Assembly (NCBI RefSeq): GCF_000721605.1
Contig: NZ_JOIZ01000001.1
Coordinates: 248,001-312,000, forward strand
Source: Streptomyces sp. NRRL S-37
GTDB taxonomy: Bacteria; Actinomycetota; Actinomycetes; Streptomycetales; Streptomycetaceae
Direction of reading: 5' to 3'
Length of the DNA: 64,000 nt
Positions within the stretch are counted from its first letter, which is position 1. The number at the start of each line of letters is the position of its first letter. Both the position numbers and the translations under genes were made by a program. The notes beneath the pieces were generated by a model that was given only the letters and a program-made list of their open reading frames with translations, did no database searches and was not told the DNA's origin. This document shows positions 33,927 to 42,328 of this stretch, piece after piece.

Positions 33927-35087
33927 ATGGCCACGCCGCCACCGCCCGGCCCTGGGCATCCGGATCCCGCCACGAACGGAGTGCCGCAGGGAGGGGCGCC
34001 GCTGCCGCATCAGGCTCAGCCGGCTCCCGCGCCGGTCCCTCAGCACGGGGCACCGTACGGAGGAGCGCCGCAACCGAACCCGCCGGCGCCCGCTCCCGCA
34101 CCGGGCCCTCAACCCGGTGCGCCACACGTATGGGTGACGCCTCCCGACCCTGAGCGTTATCCGCGGGAGTCCAATGAGATTTCGCGGAGCGCCGCCGAGG
34201 AACAGAAGAGGAACAACCGAAGAACCTACGCCCTCGGCATCGCGGTCGCCGTGGTCACCACGGTATCGGTCGTCATCGCCGCGCTCCAGTACTTCGACGA
34301 CAAGGCGGAGGACGGAGCCGACGAGGCGTTCGAGGCCGGCGACCCGTTGAAGATCTCCGCCGGCGAATCGTATTGGGGCCCTTCCTGGTATGCGGAGGAA
34401 GACGGGAGCGACAAGTACGCGGGGCAACTGTTCGACATGTCATCGACGGATGACAGCCGGCCGTCTTTCGCATGGCTGCAAAAGCACTGGACGCCTCTGA
34501 ATTCGACCGGTGTCGCGGTGAACGTGCTGAGCAAGCACAAACACACTGTGCTTGTTCAAGGGGTGGAGATCACACACCGGAAATGCACGGATCCCGAGCC
34601 GGGCGGCGCTCTCTTCGCGACCCCGCCCATCGGGGACGGCGGATCGTTGGAAATGCCCGCGGTGTTCGCCTTCAACGTGGATGCTCCACGCCCGATCGCC
34701 CGCAAGATGAACACCGAGGGGCTACCCGGTGAACCCTCCAGGGTCAACGTCACCCTCGAGAAGGGCGACCAGCGGGAAATCCTCCTTCATTTCTTCTCCA
34801 GCACGAAATCCTGCACTTTCCAGGCTTCGTTGATCGTCTCCTCGGAAGGAAAGCGTTACAAGCAGAGGATCCCGGCCCACTGGGGTGAGAAGGGGGACGA
34901 CGCGTACACGTTCCGCGTCACAGCACCCAACCGGAACCATGCGTACGAAACACGGTACGTGACAGCGCCCGGCACGGACTTGACCAAATTCCGCATCGTC
35001 ACCGTGCCGGCGTCCGGACTCACCTGGAACAAGAACAACCAGCCTACGTACACACCTGAGACCGATGCGTCGGAGTGGGCACCCTGA
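33927..35087 (+). CDS. Single-pass membrane protein with Pro-rich N-terminal tail
   Basis: A 386-residue protein; the ATG at 33927 has GGAG six bases upstream. Residues 1-75 are Pro/Gln/Gly-rich and disordered. One transmembrane helix spans about 101-121, leaving about 265 residues outside the membrane. The exported domain has strands such as GVAVNVLSKHKHTVLVQGVE and ITHRKC, and parallels the protein at 22361-23500 in layout and in this Cys-containing strand. A paralogous family with unknown, perhaps sensory, function is likely. The 377 bases after it (35088-35464) carry no supported gene; GGGACC/GGTCCC at 35337-35353 is a small inverted repeat in the leader of the next gene. Confidence 0.7.
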   Translation: MATPPPPGPGHPDPATNGVPQGGAPLPHQAQPAPAPVPQHGAPYGGAPQPNPPAPAPAPGPQPGAPHVWVTPPDPERYPRESNEISRSAAEEQKRNNRRTYALGIAVAVVTTVSVVIAALQYFDDKAEDGADEAFEAGDPLKISAGESYWGPSWYAEEDGSDKYAGQLFDMSSTDDSRPSFAWLQKHWTPLNSTGVAVNVLSKHKHTVLVQGVEITHRKCTDPEPGGALFATPPIGDGGSLEMPAVFAFNVDAPRPIARKMNTEGLPGEPSRVNVTLEKGDQREILLHFFSSTKSCTFQASLIVSSEGKRYKQRIPAHWGEKGDDAYTFRVTAPNRNHAYETRYVTAPGTDLTKFRIVTVPASGLTWNKNNQPTYTPETDASEWAP

Positions 35088-35464
35088 CGATGGATCCCGG
35101 TGGTGCGCGTAAGGGGTAGCACTTCTCCAAGCTGCTCCGCCACGGAGCCGGAACAGTGAGCCGGTGATGCGCACTCGCACGTGATCGTGAACCCCTCGGT
35201 CGCGGCGGTACCCGGATCACCGGCTTCGGCCGGTGCCGTTCGGACGGAGACGGCCGGACCTGGCACCGTGGACGACCGACAGCGCGACCATTTGCCGCTT
35301 TCACACTGCTTGTTCCCTTTCGCGCGCGTCCGGGTTGGGACCAGGTGGGTCCCGTTGTCCGAGGTGGGCGCTATTTTTGGTGGCGATCGTCACGACGCCG
35401 GTGCCACCGTCACGGGCACCGCGCACCCGGCGGTCGCGGTAGCCGTTCTGCCCGAAAGGTCCTC

Positions 35465-38400
35465 GTGAAACCCACCCTGGCCGCCGCGCAGCTGCGCGGC
35501 AGTCTGACGCAGTACCTCACGACGACGTACGCGCTGGCCGACGAGGACACGCGGCGTGCGCTGGAGCGGTTCCTCGGGGATCCGGAGACGGGGATCTTCC
35601 GGGGGCCGTTCCTGCGGATCAGGACGCCGTTCCATCCGGCGGAGGACGGGTGGCAGGCGGCGCTGGAGTGGCAGCCGTCGTTCACGCCGTGGCGGCACCA
35701 GGCGAAGGCGTGGGAGCGGCTGAGCACGTACCGGGGGGCGGCCGAGCCGACGCTCGTGACGACCGGCACCGGGTCGGGCAAGACGGAGTCGTTCCTGATC
35801 CCCGTGCTCGATCACTGCAAGCGGGAGAAGGCGCTGGGGCGGCGCGGCGTGAAGGCCGTACTGCTGTACCCGATGAACGCGCTCGCCACCGACCAGGCGG
35901 GGCGCATCGGGGAGTACCTGGCGCAGCCGGAGCTGGCGCAGGTGACGGCCGGTCTCTACATCGGCGACAAGCCGGACACGGACTTCCGGCGGGTGATGAC
36001 GCGGCGCGAGGAGATGCGCCAGGCGCCGCCGGACGTGCTGATCACCAACTACAAGATGCTGGACCTGCTGCTCCAGCGGGCCGAGGACCGGCCGCTGTGG
36101 GAGGGCGCGGACCCGGCGTACGTCGTCCTGGACGAGTTCCACACCTACGACGGCGCGCAGGGCACGGACGTGGCGATGCTGCTGCGGCGGCTGGCGTCCG
36201 CCGTGGGCGCCTCGAAGCCGGAGCGGCCGCTCGGGTCGATCTGCCCGGTGGCGACCTCGGCGACCCTCGGTGAGGGCGGGGGCGACGGCAGTGGCATCCT
36301 CGCCGTCGCCGAGCAGGTGTTCGGCGTGCCGTTCGGTCCGGACGCGGTGATCGGTGAGGAGCGGCTGAGCGCCGACGACTTCACCGGCGACATCGACTAC
36401 GAGCTGCCCGTGCCGCCCGGCCCCAAGGAGGTCATCGAGGTCTCCGGCGGGCCGGGCGTGGAGTCCGACCCGGACCGGCTCGACCTGGACGGGCTCGCCG
36501 AGCGGCTGCTGGGGCGGCGCGGCCTGGACGCGTTCCGGATCGGGCGGCTGCTGAAGAAGCACGACTTCACCCACGGGGTGCTCGCGCTGCTGAACGGCGA
36601 GCCGCTCGACGAGTGGGGGCTGCGGGACCGCATGGCCCGCTTCGGGTACGCGTGGGCGCGCACCGCGCGGGAGAACCCGCGGCTCGCGCTGGAGGCGCTG
36701 TCGCGGTTCGTGGCGCTGCTGTCGTCCGCGCGGGACCCGGAGTCCGACGAGCGCCGGCCGCGTCCGCTGCTGCACATCGAGGCGCACCTGTGGGTGCGGC
36801 CAGTGGGGCGGGTGCTGAGCGGGGTGAGCGGCCGGCCGGAGTTCCGCTGGTACGAGGACGAGCGGACCCTCGCGCGGCGCTCCGCGCTCACCGCGGCGTC
36901 CGCGTCCGAGGAGTCGTCCGACGGCGACGAGTGGCCGTCGGCGGACGCGCGGCGGCCCGAGGCACTGCCCGGTTCGGACACCGTGCAGCGGCCGGCCCAG
37001 GCCCACCTGCCCGCCGTCTACTGCCGGGTGTGCGGCCGTTCCGGCTGGGCCGCCCTGTCCCCGGAGGCCGATCCGCAGAAGCTGGAGAGCAGTCCGCCGA
37101 AGATCTGGCAGGCCGCCCTCGGACGGGACAAGCGGCGGCTGCGGTACTTCGTCTCGGCGACGCAGGCCGAGGCGCGGGACGCCCTCGCGGCGCTCACCGG
37201 CGCCGCGCCGAAGCAGGCCGGCGGCGTCGACCCGCAGTCGGTGGTGGTGCTGGACGGGACGCAGGGCACCTACCGGATGCCCGTCGCCGAGGACGCGGAA
37301 GGGCTGCAGGACGCCTGGTTCGCGCGGGCCGTCCTGGACAAGAAGACCGCCGACCGGGCCGCCAAGGACGACACCTGTCCCGCGTGCGGCGCCGAGAACG
37401 GCATCCGGTTCCTGGGCACCGCGCTCGCCGCGCTGGCCTCCGCGACGGTGACGCAGCTGTTCACCGGCGGCCACGAGATCGCGCTGGCGCCGGAGGAACG
37501 CAAGACGCTGCTGTTCAACGACTCCACGCAGGACGCGGCACACCGTGCCGGATACGTCGCCAACGCCTCGTACAAGTTCTCGCTGCGCTCGCTGCTGGCG
37601 CACCGGCTGGACGACTCTGGTGCGCCGGTTCCGCTCAACGATCTCATCGGCGACGTACTGGACTCCGTGGACGACCCGCAGACGCTGGCCGCGGTCGTTC
37701 CGCCGGATCTGCACGACGAACCGGGCGTGGACCGGCTCCTGTCGGGGCGCGGCACCGGGGACGCGCGGACCTGGAAGCTCATCGGGGAGCGGCTCGCGTT
37801 CGCGACCGTCATGGAGTTCGGGCTGCGCTCGCGGCTCGGGCGCACCCTGGAGCTGACCCGGACCACGGCCGCCGAGGTCGTGATCGCCGAACCGGACCGG
37901 ATCGTCGCGCTCGCCCGCGACCTGCACCTCACCCTGCCGGGACAGCTCGGCCTGGACGGCGGCCTGCCCACCCCCGACCGGTATCTGGCGTACGTGCGGG
38001 GGCTGCTGGAGCGGATGCGGCTGCGCGGCGGCGTCCGGCACCGGTGGCTGGACACCTGGATCAAGGAAGCGGGCGTCAACCAGTACCTGATCTCCGGGCA
38101 GCGGCCGGAGGGGATGCCGGCCTTCCCCGAGGGGTACGTGGCACCGCCGAGGTTCCTGCTCGCCGGGCCCAAGGAGAAGACGAAGTTCGACACGGTCACC
38201 GGGCGCGGCAACTGGTACCAGGACTGGACGCGGCGCTGCCTCGGCCTGGACGCCGCCCAGGCGAGCGAGTACCTGCGCCGGCTGCTGCCCGTCCTCGCGG
38301 ACGTGGGCGTGCTGTCGGCGCGTACCGCCAAGGACCGCACCACCCGCGTGTACGGGCTCCAGCCGGGCCACATCCACGTGCGGCTGCTGGCCGACGACCT

Positions 38401-41400
38401 GGTCAACAAGGCGTTCGTGTCCTGCGAGGAGTGCGGCTGGCAGCAGGTGGTGCCGCCCGAGCGGCGCACCCGCTGGTACGGGCACCCCTGCCCGCGCTGG
38501 CGCTGCACCGGCGTCCTGGCGCCTCCCCCGTACGACATGGCGTCGACCGGGACGGGCAGCGGCGGCTTCGGCGGGAGACTGGAGCGCGACTACCGGGCCG
38601 ACTACTACCGCCGCCTGTACCTGACCGGCGGCACCTACCGGGTCGTCACCGCCGAGCACACCGGCATGCTGACCCGGCCCGAACGCGAGGGCGTGGAGCG
38701 GGCGTTCCGGCAGGGCACCCACTACACCGACCCCAACGTGCTGTCCTGCACGCCCACCCTGGAGCTGGGCATCGACATCGGCGACCTGTCGGCCGTGCTG
38801 CTCGGCTCGCTGCCGGGCGGTCCGGCCAACTACGTGCAGCGCGCCGGTCGCGCCGGGCGCCGGACCGGCAACGCGCTGGTGGTCGCCTTCGGCGGGCGCC
38901 GGGCCCGCGACCGGTACTACCTGGACGACCCGACCGAGATGATCGCCGGTGACATCGTGCCGCCGGGCTGCTACCTGTCGGCCGTCGAGATCCTGCGCCG
39001 CCAGTACACGGCGCACCTGCTGGACCGGGCGGCGCGCGGCGAACTGACCACGGCGGACGGCGAGCCGCTGACGCCGGTGCCGCGCCTGTCGTCGGCGCTG
39101 TTCGGCACGTCCGGCTGGTGCCAGGACCTGTCGGACGCGGCACTCACCCACGGGGCCCGGCTGGTCGAGGAGTTCCTGGCGCTGTTCCCGCAGGCGCCGG
39201 GCGGCCCGGACGACGACCGGGGGGTGTCCGCGCACGCCGCGGACGAGCTGCGCGCGTACGCCACCGGCGGCATCGCGCGCACCCTGGCGGAGGCCGAGGA
39301 GGAGTGGACGGCGCGCCGCGAGGAGCTGCGCCGCCGCATCGCCGCCATCGACACCGCCATGGACGGGCTGCTCGCCGAGGACCGCGAACAGGGCGCCGAG
39401 CGGCGCGAGCTGCTGGCGGAGCGGCGCGCCACGGGCGAACTGCTGCGCCGGCTCAGCCAGACCAGCGCCCACGGCGCCCTCGTCGAGCTCGGCCTGCTGC
39501 CCAACTACAGCCTCACCGACACCACGACGTCCCTGGAGGCCACCCTCTACTGGAAGGAGGCCGCCGGGAGCGACGAGGACGCGGAGGCGCCGGAGGGTGA
39601 CGACGAGCGCCGGGAGTGGGTGTACCGCAGCGAGACGCGCGACTACGAGCGGTCCCGCAAACTGGCCCTGACCGAACTCGCGCCCGGCAACAGCTTCTAC
39701 GTCAACGGCTACCGGCACGTCGTGCGCGCCCTCGACATCGGCAGCCCGGAGCGGCGTGCCTGGGCGGTGTGGCGGCTCTGCCCGGCCTGCGGGTACGCGC
39801 GCACCCACGGCGACCCGAAGAACGACACCTCGCCGTGCCCGCGGTGCGGCTCCCGGGAGATCGCCGACGCGGGGTGCGTGCACCACGTCCTGGAGCCCAA
39901 GCGCGTGACGTCCCGGGACAAGCGGGACGACGCCCGGGTGCGGGACGACCGCGACGAGCGGGACCGCAGGCGGTACGCGGTGCTCACCACCGTCGACGTC
40001 GACCCGGCGCACCTGGCGGCCGGCTCCTGGCGGCACGACGGCGCGGTCTTCGGCGCCGACTTCACGCGCAAGGCCGTCGTGCGCACCCTCAACCTGGGCA
40101 TCGACCGGCAGGACGGCAGCAGCACGGTCCCGCTGGCCGGGGACGACGTACGCCTCAACCCGTTCTACGTGTGCACGAGCTGCGGCGGCGCCACGGCCGA
40201 CGGGCGGCCGGTCGTCGACCAGTCGCAGCACGCGCTCACCGCGTCCCTCGCCCTGTCCACCCGGGCCAGCGCCCACCACCAGCTGTGGTGCCCGCGCCGG
40301 CGGCTGCGCGGCGACGGGGAGGCGCAGGGCGCCGGCGAGGACGTACCGCTGCTGCTGGCGCACGAGCTGACCACGGAGGCCGTACGCATCCTGCTGCCGG
40401 CGTCCGTGGCGCGGGCCAAGGAGCGGCTCGCCTCGTTCACCGCCGCGCTGTTCGCGGGCATAGCGGCCCGCTACGGCGGCGACCCCGACCACATCGACAT
40501 CACCGCCGCGTCCATGCCGGACGGCGAGGACCGCGACTGGCCGCGCCGGTTCCTCGTGGTCTACGACCGGCTGCCCGGCGGCACCGGCTACCTGCACCGC
40601 CTGGCCACCTCCGACGGCTTCCGCGAGGTCCTGCTGAAGGCCCGCGAGGTGATCGAGAACTGCGACTGCCTGCGGAAGGGCCTCGACGGCTGCCACCGCT
40701 GCCTGCTGCGCCGCGTCCCGCCCGCCGACTACGACAAGGTCAGCCGCAACGAGGTCCGGCAGATGCTGGACGAACTCCTCGGCGCGGACGGCGAGCGCTG
40801 GTCCACCTCCCCCGTCACCACCACCCAGCACATCCCGATGCACCAGCAGGCCGAGAGCGACCTCGAGGTCCTGTTCATCGACACGCTGCGGGAGTGGGCC
40901 GCGCTGCCCGAGAGCCGCGCCAGCGGCGACGCCTACATCACCCCGGCCGGCACCCACGCCCTGGACCTGCGGCTGACCGCCACCGACGGCACCACGCTGA
41001 GCTGGCGGGTCTCCCAGCAGCGGGTCCTCGACGGCACCCGGCCCGACGTCCTCTTCGAACGGGTCGACGCGCCCGGCCCGCGCGTGGCGCTCTACCTGGA
41101 CGGCTACGAGTTCCACGCCGGACACGAGCACAATCGCGTCGGTGACGACGCCGACAAGCGGACCCGGCTGCGCGCGGAGGGGCTGCGGGTCTTCCAGCTC
41201 ACCTACGGCGACGTGAGCGACTGGCGGCGCCGCGTCCGGGACACCGGCTCCTCGGGCACGGGACCGGCCGACCCGGTGTGGGAGCCGTACGGCGCCAAGG
41301 CCCAGGAGAAGGCCCGCGCGTACTACGCCGCCGCCCGGGGCGGACTGCCCGGGGAGCTGGCGGAGACGGTGTGGACCAATCCGGCCGTGCAGCTCGTGGA

Positions 41401-42328
41401 GTACCTGCGCCGGCCGGACGCGGAGCTCTGGCAGTGGCGGGCGGAGGCCGCCCTGGCCGGCTTCATGGGCGCCGGGGCCCGCCCGGTCGTCCTCGCGCCG
41501 GACGCGCTGGGCGGGCAGATCACGGCGGCGCTGCGCGGGGCGGCCCCCGCCGGGCCGGCCGGGCCGGTGCAGCTCTTCACGGTGACCGACCGTTCGGGAC
41601 TGCCGCTGGTGTGCGCCGCCGACGGCCGGGTGAGGCCCCCCGCCTGGACGGGCATCGTCCTCCTCGACGACGCGCCCGGTGTCCACGCCCGGGAGGAGGC
41701 GCACAAGCGGCGCTGGCGGGCCTGGCTGTACTGGTCCAACCTGCTGCAGTTCCTGGACACCGGGGGCGGCGACGCCGTCCAGCTCACGACCGGCCGCCTC
41801 GACGGGTTCCCGGTGGAGACGCTGGCGGTCACGGGCGGCGGCGGTGTCCTCCGGAGCGTCCGCCTCACGCTCACCGACGGCACGCCGGCGCCGGCCGGGA
41901 CCGTACCGCCGGCCCCCGCGGCCGCCGGGACGGCCACCACGGGGGACACCCCGCCCGTCCGGGACGCGGCGTGGGACCGGGTCGTCGAGTACCTCGACCC
42001 GGACGAGCCCGGCCTGCTCGCGCTCGCCGAGGCCCTCGCCGCGCGGGGTGTCCCGGTACCCCGGGACGGCTACGAGCTCGACGCGCACACCGGCTGGCAG
42101 GCCGAACTGGCCTGGCCGGACGCACGGGTCGGAGTCGTCCGTACCCCGCGCCCGCCGGAGGGCGAGGACACCGATCCGGAGGCCGCCGACCGGGACCGCG
42201 ACTTCGCCGCGGCCGGCTGGGAGGTGCGGACCGCCGCCGACTGGACGGCCGACGCCCTCGCCGAGCGGATCGGCCGTCGCCCGTCAGACGACACCACCAC
42301 GGACAACGGGGAGAACGAACAGCCGTGA
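35465..42328 (+). CDS. 2287-residue DEAD-box helicase with DUF1998 and Vsr-like nuclease segment
   Basis: Starts at the GTG at 35465 after AAAGG. The SF2 helicase core has Walker A TGTGSGKTES (about 103-112), the DEFH box at 223-226, and a C-terminal helicase domain with LGIDIGD near 1100 and QRAGRAGR from 1125. At least six Cys clusters (CRVCG, CPACG, CEECG, CPACG/CPRCG, CTSCG, CDC...CHRC) suggest several zinc sites. The YDRLPGGTGY to CHRCL segment (about 1700-1745) is the DUF1998/MrfA-type module shared with DISARM DrmA. Beyond it, RPDVLFE, VALYLDGYEFH and DADKRTRLRAEGLRVFQLTY (about 1860-1915) match the Vsr/DUF559-type PD-(D/E)xK fold. About 400 further residues are unassigned. It is translationally coupled to the next gene. 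A helicase-nuclease for defence or repair is the likely role. Confidence 0.87.
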   Translation: MKPTLAAAQLRGSLTQYLTTTYALADEDTRRALERFLGDPETGIFRGPFLRIRTPFHPAEDGWQAALEWQPSFTPWRHQAKAWERLSTYRGAAEPTLVTTGTGSGKTESFLIPVLDHCKREKALGRRGVKAVLLYPMNALATDQAGRIGEYLAQPELAQVTAGLYIGDKPDTDFRRVMTRREEMRQAPPDVLITNYKMLDLLLQRAEDRPLWEGADPAYVVLDEFHTYDGAQGTDVAMLLRRLASAVGASKPERPLGSICPVATSATLGEGGGDGSGILAVAEQVFGVPFGPDAVIGEERLSADDFTGDIDYELPVPPGPKEVIEVSGGPGVESDPDRLDLDGLAERLLGRRGLDAFRIGRLLKKHDFTHGVLALLNGEPLDEWGLRDRMARFGYAWARTARENPRLALEALSRFVALLSSARDPESDERRPRPLLHIEAHLWVRPVGRVLSGVSGRPEFRWYEDERTLARRSALTAASASEESSDGDEWPSADARRPEALPGSDTVQRPAQAHLPAVYCRVCGRSGWAALSPEADPQKLESSPPKIWQAALGRDKRRLRYFVSATQAEARDALAALTGAAPKQAGGVDPQSVVVLDGTQGTYRMPVAEDAEGLQDAWFARAVLDKKTADRAAKDDTCPACGAENGIRFLGTALAALASATVTQLFTGGHEIALAPEERKTLLFNDSTQDAAHRAGYVANASYKFSLRSLLAHRLDDSGAPVPLNDLIGDVLDSVDDPQTLAAVVPPDLHDEPGVDRLLSGRGTGDARTWKLIGERLAFATVMEFGLRSRLGRTLELTRTTAAEVVIAEPDRIVALARDLHLTLPGQLGLDGGLPTPDRYLAYVRGLLERMRLRGGVRHRWLDTWIKEAGVNQYLISGQRPEGMPAFPEGYVAPPRFLLAGPKEKTKFDTVTGRGNWYQDWTRRCLGLDAAQASEYLRRLLPVLADVGVLSARTAKDRTTRVYGLQPGHIHVRLLADDLVNKAFVSCEECGWQQVVPPERRTRWYGHPCPRWRCTGVLAPPPYDMASTGTGSGGFGGRLERDYRADYYRRLYLTGGTYRVVTAEHTGMLTRPEREGVERAFRQGTHYTDPNVLSCTPTLELGIDIGDLSAVLLGSLPGGPANYVQRAGRAGRRTGNALVVAFGGRRARDRYYLDDPTEMIAGDIVPPGCYLSAVEILRRQYTAHLLDRAARGELTTADGEPLTPVPRLSSALFGTSGWCQDLSDAALTHGARLVEEFLALFPQAPGGPDDDRGVSAHAADELRAYATGGIARTLAEAEEEWTARREELRRRIAAIDTAMDGLLAEDREQGAERRELLAERRATGELLRRLSQTSAHGALVELGLLPNYSLTDTTTSLEATLYWKEAAGSDEDAEAPEGDDERREWVYRSETRDYERSRKLALTELAPGNSFYVNGYRHVVRALDIGSPERRAWAVWRLCPACGYARTHGDPKNDTSPCPRCGSREIADAGCVHHVLEPKRVTSRDKRDDARVRDDRDERDRRRYAVLTTVDVDPAHLAAGSWRHDGAVFGADFTRKAVVRTLNLGIDRQDGSSTVPLAGDDVRLNPFYVCTSCGGATADGRPVVDQSQHALTASLALSTRASAHHQLWCPRRRLRGDGEAQGAGEDVPLLLAHELTTEAVRILLPASVARAKERLASFTAALFAGIAARYGGDPDHIDITAASMPDGEDRDWPRRFLVVYDRLPGGTGYLHRLATSDGFREVLLKAREVIENCDCLRKGLDGCHRCLLRRVPPADYDKVSRNEVRQMLDELLGADGERWSTSPVTTTQHIPMHQQAESDLEVLFIDTLREWAALPESRASGDAYITPAGTHALDLRLTATDGTTLSWRVSQQRVLDGTRPDVLFERVDAPGPRVALYLDGYEFHAGHEHNRVGDDADKRTRLRAEGLRVFQLTYGDVSDWRRRVRDTGSSGTGPADPVWEPYGAKAQEKARAYYAAARGGLPGELAETVWTNPAVQLVEYLRRPDAELWQWRAEAALAGFMGAGARPVVLAPDALGGQITAALRGAAPAGPAGPVQLFTVTDRSGLPLVCAADGRVRPPAWTGIVLLDDAPGVHAREEAHKRRWRAWLYWSNLLQFLDTGGGDAVQLTTGRLDGFPVETLAVTGGGGVLRSVRLTLTDGTPAPAGTVPPAPAAAGTATTGDTPPVRDAAWDRVVEYLDPDEPGLLALAEALAARGVPVPRDGYELDAHTGWQAELAWPDARVGVVRTPRPPEGEDTDPEAADRDRDFAAAGWEVRTAADWTADALAERIGRRPSDDTTTDNGENEQP

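Noticed and set aside
35390..42088. Minus-strand open frame of over 2200 codons opposite the giant helicase
   Set aside because: No domain, Arg/Gly/Gln-rich, fully antisense to a frame with helicase, zinc and nuclease motifs.
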